Positions 42,381-51,388 are shown, counted from the first letter of the stretch. The stretch: 64,000 bases of DNA from Flavobacterium sp. HJJ (GCF_015351475.1 NZ_JADKPR010000027.1:1-64000); one strand, 5' to 3'. Numbers and translations are program-made. The notes: generated by a model not told the origin, from the sequence alone.

Positions 42381-42532
42381 ATGACTGTCCGCAAATAATA
42401 CCATGTATTTTTTTTGCCACTGATTACACAGATTCTCACAGATTTCATTACTATTTTTTAAAAAATCTGTGTAAATCTTTTTAATCTGTGGCTAATTCGA
42501 TCTGTTTGCTATTAGTTAACGATAGTCATATA
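42381..42532. repeat. MITE-like palindromic repeat, copy 3
   Basis: 152 bp starting ATGACTGTCCGCAAATAAT, with the ACAGATT/AATCTGT core and ending GATAGTCATAT. It lies inside the molybdenum hydroxylase operon, between the large subunit and XdhC genes, and the first start of the next gene's frame overlaps it. Confidence 0.65.
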
Positions 42533-42559
42533 AAAAAATTAAAACGAATATTTATTTTA

Positions 42560-43321
42560 ATGAACAACTGGATTGAACTATTACAGGAATTTAAAACCCA
42601 AAAAAAGCCTGTGGCATTAGTTACTGTTACTAAAATTCTTGGTTCAGCTCCCTGCAGAATAGGTTCAAGAATGATTGTAACACCACAAAAAGATTTTTTT
42701 GGAACCATTGGCGGCGGAAAATTAGAATTTCAGGTAATCGATGAAGCAGTCCGATCAATTCGGGAAAATAAAATTTTAGAATGCTCTTATACACTTGGAC
42801 CAGAATTTGAACAATGCTGTGGCGGAAAAGTAGAATTAATTATCGAACCCATGAATCAATCCCCTGAATTATACATTTTCGGAGCCGGACACATCGGCGT
42901 GGCTATCTGCCAGGTTTTAAAAGACACTCCTTTTTCTATAAGCCTTCTGGATACTAGAGAAAACTGGAAAGAAACTATCGAAATTGACGCTTCAGTTAAT
43001 TACAATGATACGCCTTTTGATTTTTATAAGCAAACTGTAAACTGGGGACCAAACTGCTATGTGGTGATATTGACTCACGATCACAGGCTCGATTTTGAAA
43101 TCACGGCTTTGGCACTGCATGAAAAAACTAAATATATCGGCTTAATTGGCAGCAAAACCAAGAAAAACAAATTCAACAACATGCTGATAAATGAATTGAA
43201 TTTTAAAGCAGGAATCTCACCTGTCCACTGCCCTATCGGATTGGATTTAGGCGGTAATTCCCCAAAAGAAATTGCCATTAGCATCGCATCAGAATTACTC
43301 AAAGCTTATTATGAAAAATGA
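42560..43321 (+). CDS. XdhC/CoxI-type maturation protein
   Basis: 253 aa from the ATG at 42560; the longer frame (from 42488) begins inside a palindromic repeat. The N-terminal domain has PVALVTVTKILGSAPCRIGSRM and TIGGGKLEFQ, and the Rossmann domain has LYIFGAGHIGVAIC and VILTHDHRLD, ending with the family C-terminus PIGLDLGGNSPKEIAISIASE. XdhC binds molybdenum cofactor and helps put the sulfo group and the cofactor into xanthine dehydrogenase-type enzymes. It overlaps the next gene by 11 bp. Confidence 0.93.
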   Translation: MNNWIELLQEFKTQKKPVALVTVTKILGSAPCRIGSRMIVTPQKDFFGTIGGGKLEFQVIDEAVRSIRENKILECSYTLGPEFEQCCGGKVELIIEPMNQSPELYIFGAGHIGVAICQVLKDTPFSISLLDTRENWKETIEIDASVNYNDTPFDFYKQTVNWGPNCYVVILTHDHRLDFEITALALHEKTKYIGLIGSKTKKNKFNNMLINELNFKAGISPVHCPIGLDLGGNSPKEIAISIASELLKAYYEK

Positions 43322-43937
43322 TACCGCATTTGTATTATTGGCCGGAGGCAAATCCGAAAGAATGGGAACCGCAAAAGGACTGCTTCCCTACCATAACAGC
43401 TATTGGATTTTGGAACAAATCAACCGGATTTCAGACACAGCAATAACAGAAATCTACATCGGATTAGGATATAACTCTCAAGAATACACAAACAAAATCC
43501 CTTTATTAAATGAAGCACAGCCGGAGTTTGTTTTTTATAAAAAGATTAAAATTAGAGTGATTATTAACAAAAGTCCAGAACTGGGGTCATTCTCAACGCT
43601 CCAAACTGTTTTACAGCAAATACCAAAAAACAAATCGGTATTGATAAATCCTATTGATATTCCAATATTAAATACAGCCGAATTACAATCTATAATCGGA
43701 ACTCAAAACCAAATTGTGCTTCCCAATTTTGAAGGAAAAAATGGACATCCCATAAAATTACATCCTGACTTTTGGAATCCATTACTTCGATTGGATCCAG
43801 CCGATAAAAACAGCCGATTGGATTTCGAAATCAAAAAAACAAATCCTTCAGGAATAACAACGATTACAGTAACCGATTCATCAATTCTAAAAAACTTAAA
43901 TACTCCAGAAGATTGGGCGGTATTTTCTAAAACATAA
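43311..43937 (+). CDS. MobA-like nucleotidyltransferase (molybdenum cofactor)
   Basis: 208 aa from the ATG at 43311. NTP-transferase motif VLLAGGKSERMGTAKGLLP at the start, then the metal-binding Asp in INPIDIPIL, and NFEGKNGHPIKLHPDFW. This resembles MocA, which attaches CMP to molybdopterin for hydroxylases of the type encoded upstream. It overlaps the XdhC gene by 11 bp and ends the operon at a terminator. GTP- versus CTP-type specificity cannot be read here, but the context favours CTP (MCD cofactor). Confidence 0.85.
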   Translation: MKNDTAFVLLAGGKSERMGTAKGLLPYHNSYWILEQINRISDTAITEIYIGLGYNSQEYTNKIPLLNEAQPEFVFYKKIKIRVIINKSPELGSFSTLQTVLQQIPKNKSVLINPIDIPILNTAELQSIIGTQNQIVLPNFEGKNGHPIKLHPDFWNPLLRLDPADKNSRLDFEIKKTNPSGITTITVTDSSILKNLNTPEDWAVFSKT

Positions 43938-43969
43938 AAAAAGCGTCTCAAATATCGAGACGCTTTTTT
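43937..43969. terminator. Bidirectional terminator between convergent genes
   Basis: AAAAAAGCGTCTC pairs with GAGACGCTTTTTT, with runs suited to both strands. It serves the molybdenum operon and the DUF4252 gene. Confidence 0.85.
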
Positions 43970-43986
43970 CAAAATTAAATTCAAAC

Positions 43987-44526
43987 CTATTTCTTAATCA
44001 ATTCCTGCAATGGCTTTAACTGTTCCAAATCAATTTTTGATTCTTTCAAAACCGAAATCATATTCATAATATTCGTAGGATTCATGTCTTTTCCTAACAC
44101 TCTGACGATTGCAAAACCTGCATCGTTTTTATTGGCAAAAAACACAAATTCATTAATATGGTCATCATCACCCACATAAGTAACAGAAGCGCCCTGCTTT
44201 CCTGAACTAAACTTCATCAGCTGCTGATACTTTGGATCCTTTAGAATCTGGTTCACTTTAGCACGTTCTGCCTCGAACTGTGATTTATTCTTATCATTCA
44301 ATTTGAAAGCCAAAACATTAATTTTTTCAAAGGAATGCAGTGCTTCACTTTGTACCGCTGTCAGTTTGGCTTTATTAACATCCAAAATATCCGATGAGAT
44401 ATCCAGGGCAATGAAATCCTTGTTCTCTGTGTTTTCTACAAAATATTTTTGCAGAGATGGCTCAGAATTACAGCTCCCAAAAAGCAGACTGCTTAACAAT
44501 GCAATTATATATAATGCAAGTTTCAT
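43987..44526 (-). CDS. DUF4252 lipoprotein
   Basis: 179 aa with a lipoprotein signal (Cys19 in LLFGSC). The mature part carries the DUF4252 pattern: FIALDISSDILD, LTAVQSEALHSFEKINVLAF, ASVTYVGDDDHINEFVFFANKNDAGFAIVRVLGKDMNP. It lies directly after a second DUF4252 gene (1-bp gap), the two probably from a duplication. The gene cluster begins with a sigma factor, so these exported proteins may be its targets. Function unknown. Confidence 0.82.
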   Translation of the reverse strand: MKLALYIIALLSSLLFGSCNSEPSLQKYFVENTENKDFIALDISSDILDVNKAKLTAVQSEALHSFEKINVLAFKLNDKNKSQFEAERAKVNQILKDPKYQQLMKFSSGKQGASVTYVGDDDHINEFVFFANKNDAGFAIVRVLGKDMNPTNIMNMISVLKESKIDLEQLKPLQELIKK

Positions 44527-44527
44527 T

Positions 44528-45055
44528 TTACTTTTTGCCTTTAGTTGCTTTTTTCAAATCGTCTCCGCCGGGAATTCTCATTTTGTCTGTCAAAACCGAA
44601 ATCTCATTCAGATCAAAATCACCTGTCAGCGACATCAAGACCGTATCATCGCCGGCACCTCCTTCAACAAACATCAGCAGCTCTTTTATCTGACTGTCTT
44701 TTGCTCCGGATTTCACCATAATTTTAACATTTTTGCCTTTATCATTTATACGCATTAATTCTTCCAGACCAGCAGTTTTAATATACTTATCGGCAGTTGT
44801 TTTCATTTCGCCTTCCACTTTAGAATTTTTAGTGGTAAACACTTTTAAATTATCCAATTTCTTAATCAGGTTCATGTATTGCTGCGCTTCCTTATCAGAG
44901 GTATCAACTTTTACTTTACTCATCAGTTCAAACATTTTCTTGTTTACAACTATTGAGGTTACTTCCTCCTGACCATCGAACTTATCGAATGCCGTCTGGG
45001 CAAAAAACGGACTTGACACTAATACTGCTGCTAATATTATTATTAACTTCTTCAT
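44528..45055 (-). CDS. DUF4252 exported protein
   Basis: 175 aa with a type I signal peptide (MKKLIIILAAVLVSSPFFAQTA). The pattern FDGQEEVTSIVVNKKMFELM, QYMNLIKKLDNLKVFTT, and GDFDLNEISVLTDKM matches DUF4252. It stands 1 bp ahead of its paralogue and 235 bp after the anti-sigma-like gene; the gap holds a repeat. The two together suggest a small envelope stress or sensing module. Confidence 0.82.
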   Translation of the reverse strand: MKKLIIILAAVLVSSPFFAQTAFDKFDGQEEVTSIVVNKKMFELMSKVKVDTSDKEAQQYMNLIKKLDNLKVFTTKNSKVEGEMKTTADKYIKTAGLEELMRINDKGKNVKIMVKSGAKDSQIKELLMFVEGGAGDDTVLMSLTGDFDLNEISVLTDKMRIPGGDDLKKATKGKK

Positions 45056-45173
45056 TTTATTTGATTTAATGATTATTTTTAAAATTCAATTCAACTATTT
45101 GGGCCGGAATGCTCTAGAATCACTCCCGCTTTATTTTCATTATTTTATTTCAGCTTATATTTTAAAATCTTTT

Positions 45174-45263
45174 GGGCGTGTCCCTTCGTAAAAACTCCGG
45201 GTCGGGCTGTACGTTCCCCCTTCCCGATAAAAAATCGGGAGAGCTCCACTGCCATCCCTCACG
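45174..45263. repeat. Dispersed hairpin repeat, inverted copy
   Basis: Read on the minus strand it follows the scaffold of 54559-54641: ACG...GAGGGATGG, a variable hairpin (CTCCCGAT/ATCGGGA), AGCCCGACCC, then ACACGCCC. It lies inside the sigma operon between the anti-sigma-like and DUF4252 genes. Confidence 0.5.
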
Positions 45264-45290
45264 TAGAACCAATTCATCAGTATTTCCTCT

Positions 45291-45740
45291 TTAATCAAGA
45301 AACACCTTATCTTTAGTCACTTCGTATACCTGAATATACTGCATCCCTTCGACACCTGCATTTACATTATTGGACAGCATAGCCAATGCTTTTTGGGTAG
45401 CTTCAAAAGCTTCTTTGGGATTTTCATAAGTACCTAATTCATTATTCACTTTTTCTTTATCCGCATTAAAATAAGCATAAGTTCCTGCTCCCAGCAAAAC
45501 TGCAATAGATGCTGCTGCCAACAGCCATGCTGTTTTTTTCTTTTTAGAAATCAGCGGTATGACTTTCTCAAAATTTTCATTTTTTGCTTCTGCAAAATAC
45601 CCAAATAAAGGCTTATATTGTTCCAAATGAGGCGCAGTATTTGGTGAAGAAAAATAGTTTTTCAACTCGTTCTCTTCGGCAATACTTGTTTCTCCTTCAA
45701 AGTACTTTCCCAAAAGTGCTTCTATTTTATTGAACTCCAT
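45291..45740 (-). CDS. Anti-sigma-like single-span membrane protein
   Basis: 149 aa. The first 75 residues look like a small anti-sigma N-terminal domain (KIEALLGKYFEGETSIAEENELKNYF), then one membrane helix (TAWLLAAASIAVLLGAGTYAY), then a short outside domain. The 14-bp overlap with the upstream sigma factor gene supports translational coupling and an anti-sigma role. No zinc-binding HxxxCxxC motif is seen, so it is not a ZAS-type anti-sigma. Confidence 0.75.
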   Translation of the reverse strand: MEFNKIEALLGKYFEGETSIAEENELKNYFSSPNTAPHLEQYKPLFGYFAEAKNENFEKVIPLISKKKKTAWLLAAASIAVLLGAGTYAYFNADKEKVNNELGTYENPKEAFEATQKALAMLSNNVNAGVEGMQYIQVYEVTKDKVFLD

Positions 45741-46236
45741 AACTGTGTGTTTTTAACATGTATTCTCTAATTGTTTTCCTTGCTCTGGAAAGTGCCACTC
45801 TTACGGCAGTTTCATTCATCTCTATTATTTTTGCTATTTCCGAAAATTCGCATTGCTCAATATCCCTCAGCTGAATAATTAACCGCTGCTGTTCCGGCAA
45901 TTGGCTAATGATTTTTTCAACCCAGTTTAAACTATCATTATCCTCTACTTTTCTGTCCAAACTCGGTTCGCGGTCTGTAAAATTATTGTGCACAATTTTA
46001 AGATTACCGGCCCGTTTTGATTTTAGCTGATCCAGACAATAATTTTTGGTCATGGTCATCGCCATCGCCTCGACACTATTATAAGTATCTAAATTTTCGT
46101 TTTTACTCCATAATTTTACCAAAATTTCCTGAGTAGCATCTTCTGCTTCCTCAGTGCTCACCAGCAATCGTTTAGCCAGCCGAAACAGCTTGTCCTTAAA
46201 CGGATTGATTAAAAGCACAAAGTCCTTTTGGTTCAT
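45727..46236 (-). CDS. ECF-type RNA polymerase sigma factor
   Basis: 169 aa with the two ECF regions: sigma2 (LFRLAKRLLVSTEEAEDATQEILVKLW) and sigma4 with its HTH (LPEQQRLIIQLRDIEQCEFSEIAKIIEMNETAVRVALSRARKT). It heads the operon sigma - anti-sigma-like - DUF4252 - DUF4252. Its promoter region lies in the 120 bp shared with the divergent S41 peptidase gene; any autoregulated site was not identified. Confidence 0.92.
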   Translation of the reverse strand: MNQKDFVLLINPFKDKLFRLAKRLLVSTEEAEDATQEILVKLWSKNENLDTYNSVEAMAMTMTKNYCLDQLKSKRAGNLKIVHNNFTDREPSLDRKVEDNDSLNWVEKIISQLPEQQRLIIQLRDIEQCEFSEIAKIIEMNETAVRVALSRARKTIREYMLKTHSYGVQ

Positions 46237-46333
46237 AAATATGATTTTATTAATCTGGTTATATAATCAAGACGAGCCACTATATTTTTTGTTACAAAAA
46301 AAAAATAAATTAAACTAAAGTTAGTATTTTTAC

Positions 46334-46349
46334 GTTGTAGATCTACAAC
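46334..46349. promoter_or_regulatory. Perfect 16-bp palindrome upstream of the S41 peptidase gene
   Basis: GTTGTAGATCTACAAC, ending 9 bp before the ATG at 46359. It could be an operator or a leader hairpin. No similar site was noticed elsewhere in the window. Confidence 0.4.
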
Positions 46350-46358
46350 AAAAACTAT

Positions 46359-47804
46359 ATGAAGACATCTTTCAAAGTTACATTATTATTATTTTTAGCA
46401 TTTTTTATTTTTCAGAGCTGTGAAGACAACGATGATGTCGCTCCTCCAGCCAGCCTGGAAGTTAATGACTTTATATGGAAAGGCCTTAACCTGTATTATT
46501 TATGGCAGGCCGATGTCCCTAATCTTGCAGATAATAGATTTGCCAATCAAACCGAGCTAAATAATTTTTTAAAAGGATATACAAAACCCGAAGATTTATT
46601 CAATGCTCTTCGAGTTGCCCCGTCAATCGATCGATTCAGCTGGATAGTAAGTGATTATTTAACACTCGAAGGCCAGCTTCAGGGAACTACAAAAAATGAC
46701 GGTGTCGACTTTGGTCTTTATCTTAAAGCTTCCGGCTCTACTGAAATATTTGGCTGGGTCCGCTATATAATACCCAATTCGGATGCTTCTGCCAAAAACA
46801 TAAAACGCGGTGATATTTTTTATGGTGTCAATGGGACACAGCTTACCACAAGCAATTACCAGAGTTTATTATTAAATGCTGAAAGCTACACTCTCAACTT
46901 AGCTGATTATAATAATGGTGTCATTACTCCAAACGGAAAATCAGTAAGCCTGACAAAAACGGTGCTCAACGAAAATCCAATTTTAATCAATAATGTTATT
47001 GAAACTGGCGGACACAAAGTAGGATATTTAATGTACAATGGTTTTTATCCAAACTACGACACACAATTAAACGAAGCTTTTGCTTCGCTAAAATCAAAAG
47101 GCATCACTGATTTAGTTTTGGATTTAAGATATAACGGCGGAGGATCCATTCAATCAGCTACACGTTTGGCCAGTATGATAACAGGGCAATTCACAGGCAA
47201 AGTGTTTTCGAAACAAAGATGGAATGACAAAATCAATTCCTATTTTGAATCGGAAGACCCAGAGGCTTTAAAAAATTTATTTACAAGCACTGTAGGATCT
47301 GCTCCATTGAATAGTTTAAATCTTCCCAAAGTGTATATTTTAACTACAAAAAGTACTGCTTCTGCCAGTGAACTGGTAATAAACGGATTAAAACCATATA
47401 TCAATGTAGTTCAAATTGGCGATATTACAACTGGCAAGAATGTCGGATCTATAACTGTCTATGACTCTCCTACTTTTGGCAAAGAAAACAGAAATCCAAA
47501 TCATCGTTATGCCATGCAGCCTATTGTTTTAAAAATAGTAAATGCAGATGATTTTGGCGATTATTTTAATGGTTTGACACCAACTTATTCTCTAAAAGAA
47601 AATTTAGCAAATTTAGGTGTACTAGGAACAGCTTCTGAGCCTTTACTGAGTACAGCAATTGGAAAAATTACAGGAACCGCCAAAATGGTTAAGAAAACAG
47701 AAGGAAAGACATTTCCATATTTTCAAGATGCAAAATCTATTATTGGACAAAACCAAATGTATGTTGAAAAAGTCCCGGCTGGGCTTTTAAAATCTTTGGA
47801 ATAG
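46359..47804 (+). CDS. S41 family peptidase lipoprotein
   Basis: 481 aa. Lipoprotein signal (Cys21 in FFIFQSC) and then the N-terminal helical region, a PDZ-like part (NSDASAKNIKRGDIFYGVNG) and the S41 domain: DLVLDLRYNGGGSIQSA, TTKSTASASELVINGLKPY with the nucleophile Ser, and the Lys in GDITTGKNVGS. This matches C-terminal processing protease-type enzymes on the outer membrane or periplasm. It is divergent from the sigma operon, and a terminator follows at 47876. Substrate is unknown. Confidence 0.88.
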   Translation: MKTSFKVTLLLFLAFFIFQSCEDNDDVAPPASLEVNDFIWKGLNLYYLWQADVPNLADNRFANQTELNNFLKGYTKPEDLFNALRVAPSIDRFSWIVSDYLTLEGQLQGTTKNDGVDFGLYLKASGSTEIFGWVRYIIPNSDASAKNIKRGDIFYGVNGTQLTTSNYQSLLLNAESYTLNLADYNNGVITPNGKSVSLTKTVLNENPILINNVIETGGHKVGYLMYNGFYPNYDTQLNEAFASLKSKGITDLVLDLRYNGGGSIQSATRLASMITGQFTGKVFSKQRWNDKINSYFESEDPEALKNLFTSTVGSAPLNSLNLPKVYILTTKSTASASELVINGLKPYINVVQIGDITTGKNVGSITVYDSPTFGKENRNPNHRYAMQPIVLKIVNADDFGDYFNGLTPTYSLKENLANLGVLGTASEPLLSTAIGKITGTAKMVKKTEGKTFPYFQDAKSIIGQNQMYVEKVPAGLLKSLE

Positions 47805-47875
47805 TATAGTATTAATAGAAATGATGAATAAACAACATTATCAATTCTATTCAGATTAAAACAAACAACTCAATC

Positions 47876-47910
47876 AAAAAAGGCTTTCATCACTGAAAGC
47901 CTTTTTTTTT
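47876..47910 (+). terminator. Terminator of the S41 peptidase gene
   Basis: Arms AAAAAAGGCTTTCA and TGAAAGCCTTTTTT with a short TCAC-type loop, followed by a long T run. Confidence 0.85.
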
Positions 47911-48004
47911 ATTCAAAAACAAAATTACAAATACGTTGATTAATCTAATAGAATACCACAACTATTAAACCACAATCGCATTATGTTTTATTACAAAAAA
48001 TGTA

Positions 48005-49069
48005 TTAATTATTAAAATAAAACCCGTTTGGTCCTACTCCGACAGTTAATTCTTTTTGTAAAGTTCCAGTTAAATTATAAATATAAGCTTTACTGTCTGC
48101 TTTGTAATCACCACTGTCTGCCAAGTAAATACGATCATTATTAACAGCAAAACCATATAAATTAGCAATCGCAGAAACAGTTACAATCGGTGTAGTTGAA
48201 GCCACTGTCGCAGTAGTGCTTATTCCATAAACTGAATTATACACTGTATAATAAATTTTATCATTATATATATCCAAAAATCCTGCTCCGTCTAAAGCTT
48301 CAGGAAATGTAATTTTAGAAGTTGTTTTATCAGATAATTTCACTTTTACAATTTCGCTTCTGCTTCCGTAAGGACCTCTCAAAATATATAGAACCCCGTC
48401 TTTCTCCTCCATTGTATCAGCACTTAATCCGATTGTTACTGCAGTTTCAACCGTTTTTGCTGCAATATTTACAATCGATAATTTATCGTTGTTATAAGGC
48501 TCTGTGATATACAATTTACCATCCTTTTCTATGATTCTGTTGGCTGTTGCGTTTACATTAATTTTAGACTCATATTTATTAGTTGCCAAGTCAATAACAG
48601 CAACATAATCATCGGTGTTGCCAAGAGCATCCGCCGAAGCTCCCCAGTCTGCATAAGTGTTGGCATTAGTTACATACGCTTTACCATCTTTTACCACACC
48701 ATATCTTGGATTTTTAAGTCCAGTATCAATTTTTGCTATTAACTTGAATGTATATCTATTAACAACATTTATAACATTTGCTCCTCCTGCAATAATATAA
48801 GCTTTGTCACCATCAAAAAATATATTTTGAGCAAACTTCCCAAGCAGATCACTTCCATTTGCTGCAGTGTAAGCATCTTTTGTAAAAACACTGAAATCAT
48901 CGCTGGAAAATGACACAGTTCCCTTTCCAGATATTTCACTTCCTTCATTTAGGATAAAAAATCCATTATCATAAACTCCTTTTGGATCGTTGCTGTTATC
49001 ATCGTCATTTGAACAAGAAACAAATAACGAAATACCAAACGCTATTAAAAGTAATTTACTAATCTTCAT
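48005..49069 (-). CDS. Beta-propeller surface lipoprotein, BtuG-like
   Basis: 354 aa. Lipoprotein signal with Cys19 (LFVSCSNDDDN; the acidic stretch after Cys is like surface-export signals). The mature part has repeated blades: NGFFILNEG, AYIIAGGANVINVVNRYTFKLI, PRYGVVKDGKAYVTNA, DYVAVIDLATNK and YLADSGDY-like, the DUF5074/YncE pattern. In Bacteroides, BtuG is such a propeller that binds cobalamin on the cell surface with BtuB. It is 4 bp downstream of the B12-regulated receptor gene, which supports that role here. Direct binding is inference. Confidence 0.8.
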   Translation of the reverse strand: MKISKLLLIAFGISLFVSCSNDDDNSNDPKGVYDNGFFILNEGSEISGKGTVSFSSDDFSVFTKDAYTAANGSDLLGKFAQNIFFDGDKAYIIAGGANVINVVNRYTFKLIAKIDTGLKNPRYGVVKDGKAYVTNANTYADWGASADALGNTDDYVAVIDLATNKYESKINVNATANRIIEKDGKLYITEPYNNDKLSIVNIAAKTVETAVTIGLSADTMEEKDGVLYILRGPYGSRSEIVKVKLSDKTTSKITFPEALDGAGFLDIYNDKIYYTVYNSVYGISTTATVASTTPIVTVSAIANLYGFAVNNDRIYLADSGDYKADSKAYIYNLTGTLQKELTVGVGPNGFYFNN

Positions 49070-49073
49070 AATA

Positions 49074-50927
49074 TTAAAATTTTAAGGTTAAATACATATT
49101 GAAATTTCGACCTGGCATAGGTCTGCTTTCCAGACTTTCATAATTTTCATTGAAAATATTTAAAACCTGAAAGCCCAGTTTAAAAGAATTCAAGAGCTTG
49201 AAATCATAATCAATGCCCAGATTGGAAACCTTGTAATCGTTTATGATTTCGTTCGGATCATTATCGGCTCTTGTATAAACAAAACCATTGTACAAAAACT
49301 GATAATATGCGGTTATTTTACTTCTTGAATACGAAACCGAAGCAGTTATTTTATCAAAAGGAACAAAGAAAAGTTGGTTTCCGTTTGCCACATCTTCAGA
49401 AACTGTGTGGGCATAAGAAGCATTGGCTCCGAAATTATTCTTCCCGAATTGTTTCTTCCAGCTCAATAAAGTTTCAGCACCATAACTGTTAACTTTGTCT
49501 TGATTTTGTGGAGTCCAAATACCATTTTTGCCGGGAACCCATTGCAGTAAATCTTTAATTTTGATGTAATAGAAAGTCTGCGTAAGCGAAATATTGTTGA
49601 AAGTGAACACGTTCCCAATCTCCGCCTGATAGGAACTCTCTGGCTTCAAATTAGGATTTCCGCCCGGCTCCCAATACAAATCATTAAAGGTTGGTATCCT
49701 AAAATTTCGGGATACATTCAATTTAAAATTGTACAGTTTGCTAAATTGATACGAAGATCCCAAAGAGAACAAAATAGGCGATTCGTAATTGTTTGTAAAT
49801 TCTTTTCGAATGCCAAATTCATTTTTCCAATTAGCGAAAAAATCCTGTTTTACCAATAATGACGCTGAACTAATTTCGCGGATATGATTACCAAAACCAG
49901 TCCCGTAACCATTGGTTCTATTGTAATCCAAAATTCCATTTACTTGGGTTGATTTAAATAATGTATATCCAAAATCGACTTTGGTTATAAGACTTTCCGT
50001 TTTTCCGTAAGTATAGTCATTAGTAGAATTATCAGCAAAATATTGATAGTTTTCAAAAATATAAGCCGTTTTTAGATTTGTGGTAAACCTGCCAAAATTC
50101 CCGTCATATTCTAATAAATTACGGTTAAACCCATTAACATATTTACTTTTCATTTCCGATTCCGTCACCAAAGAAGTGTTTCTGTCTGTGTTTGACGTTT
50201 GGCTGTATAATTTGAAAATGTTTCTGCCATTAAGCTTATAACCCAAATTGGCGCTCACGGTAATTATGTCATATTCCCCATTTTGATTCCAACGTTGTTC
50301 GCCCTGCCAAGTATATTTATTCAAATATTTGTAATCATTAGTCGAACTGTTTTTTGAAAATCCAATTTGGGCACTCCATTTTTCAGTAGCAATATTGGTT
50401 TTATAATTAATTCCGATCGTATTAAAACTGCCATAATCCAGTTTTAAATTAGTGTCAAATCGTTTATAAAACCCCAAATCATTGTTCAAATGAACCGTTC
50501 CGCCAATTGCGCCACTGCCATAAAGTATGCTCCCGCCACCGGCTTTTACGGTTACCGAATTATAATCAGAACCCGAAATGGTATTAAAATCAGTGCTCCC
50601 GTTCATTTGCGAATTAATATTGATTCCGTTCCAAATTACGGCAGTCTGTGAAGAAGTTGTCCCCCTAAAGGAAACCGTTGAGAGCATTCCGCGCCCGTAT
50701 TCCTTGAAGTAAAGTGTAGAATTAAAATTTAATAAATCAGTCAGTAAAGCTTCATTTTTATTGATAATGGAATCATTGAGTTTTAAAACCGACTGTGAAT
50801 TGGAGTATTTTTTAAGATTTGCGTCAGAAACAACAACCTCTTTTAACTTGTTTATAGAGTCATTCTGTGCCGAAACGAATTGGCACGATAAAGCAAAAAG
50901 GCTAAAAAGTAGTTTTCTTAATGTCAT
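49074..50927 (-). CDS. TonB-dependent receptor, BtuB-like
   Basis: 617 aa outer-membrane receptor. A signal peptide (LFSLFALSCQFVSAQ) is followed by the plug domain (LKEVVVSDANLKKYSNSQ, a TonB-box-like start; SFRGTTSSQTAVIWNGININSQMNG; VTVKAGGGSILYGSGAIGGTV) and a 22-strand-type barrel ending with an aromatic residue (MYLTLKF). 617 aa matches BtuB size. A cobalamin riboswitch lies in its 5' leader, and cobalamin genes sit on both sides. Corrinoid uptake is therefore the likely function. Confidence 0.88.
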   Translation of the reverse strand: MTLRKLLFSLFALSCQFVSAQNDSINKLKEVVVSDANLKKYSNSQSVLKLNDSIINKNEALLTDLLNFNSTLYFKEYGRGMLSTVSFRGTTSSQTAVIWNGININSQMNGSTDFNTISGSDYNSVTVKAGGGSILYGSGAIGGTVHLNNDLGFYKRFDTNLKLDYGSFNTIGINYKTNIATEKWSAQIGFSKNSSTNDYKYLNKYTWQGEQRWNQNGEYDIITVSANLGYKLNGRNIFKLYSQTSNTDRNTSLVTESEMKSKYVNGFNRNLLEYDGNFGRFTTNLKTAYIFENYQYFADNSTNDYTYGKTESLITKVDFGYTLFKSTQVNGILDYNRTNGYGTGFGNHIREISSASLLVKQDFFANWKNEFGIRKEFTNNYESPILFSLGSSYQFSKLYNFKLNVSRNFRIPTFNDLYWEPGGNPNLKPESSYQAEIGNVFTFNNISLTQTFYYIKIKDLLQWVPGKNGIWTPQNQDKVNSYGAETLLSWKKQFGKNNFGANASYAHTVSEDVANGNQLFFVPFDKITASVSYSRSKITAYYQFLYNGFVYTRADNDPNEIINDYKVSNLGIDYDFKLLNSFKLGFQVLNIFNENYESLESRPMPGRNFNMYLTLKF

Positions 50928-50973
50928 AATTTCTGAACCTTTTTTCCCGAAAGTTCGATATTTGTTAAGAAAA

Positions 50974-51252
50974 AAGGCAGGTCTCCTGGCTTGCGTCTTG
51001 TTGTTTGCCTTCCCATCTTCGATTTCAGATTTTTGAGTTTAGATTTTAGATTGAATCTAAAATCTGAATTCTAAAATCTACAATTTAAAACAGTGGCTTT
51101 GTAGATAACAACAAGCTTGATAGCTTACAGTTGCGGGAACAGCGCAAGATTTTTGAATTTTGATGTTTGATACTTGATTTCAGATGTTAAATCCTGAAAT
51201 CAAAAATCGTTAATCAGCAATCTTCAATCACTTGCTTCCCTTTTAATGTGTT
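50974..51252 (-). ncRNA. Cobalamin riboswitch in the btuB leader
   Basis: On the minus strand the leader has GGGAAGCAAGTG at its 5' end, GCCACTG in the middle, the B12 box GCGCTGTTCCCGCAACTGTA (51126-51145), and the closing GACGCAAGCCAGGAGACCTGCC (50975-50996, split in two here as GACGCAAGCCAGG and AGACCTGCC). The peripheral arms are extended by AT-rich inverted repeats, making it longer than usual. It would turn the receptor and BtuG-like gene off when cobalamin is plentiful. Confidence 0.88.
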
Positions 51253-51287
51253 TCCAAAAAATCAAAAACACAACCTTAATTCGAGTG

Positions 51288-51295
51288 CAAATATA
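51288..51295 (-). promoter_or_regulatory. -7 element upstream of the cobalamin riboswitch
   Basis: TATATTTG on the minus strand, about 36 bp ahead of the riboswitch 5' part, showing that the riboswitch is made from its own promoter and not by read-through from cobC. The matching TTG is not clear. Confidence 0.45.
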
Positions 51296-51388
51296 AAGTT
51301 AAAAATATCGAAAACTAAAATTAATGATACATTTTAATTCGAAAACAAGCATAACAAATTGCTTAACAACTAATTAAAAACACAAGTT

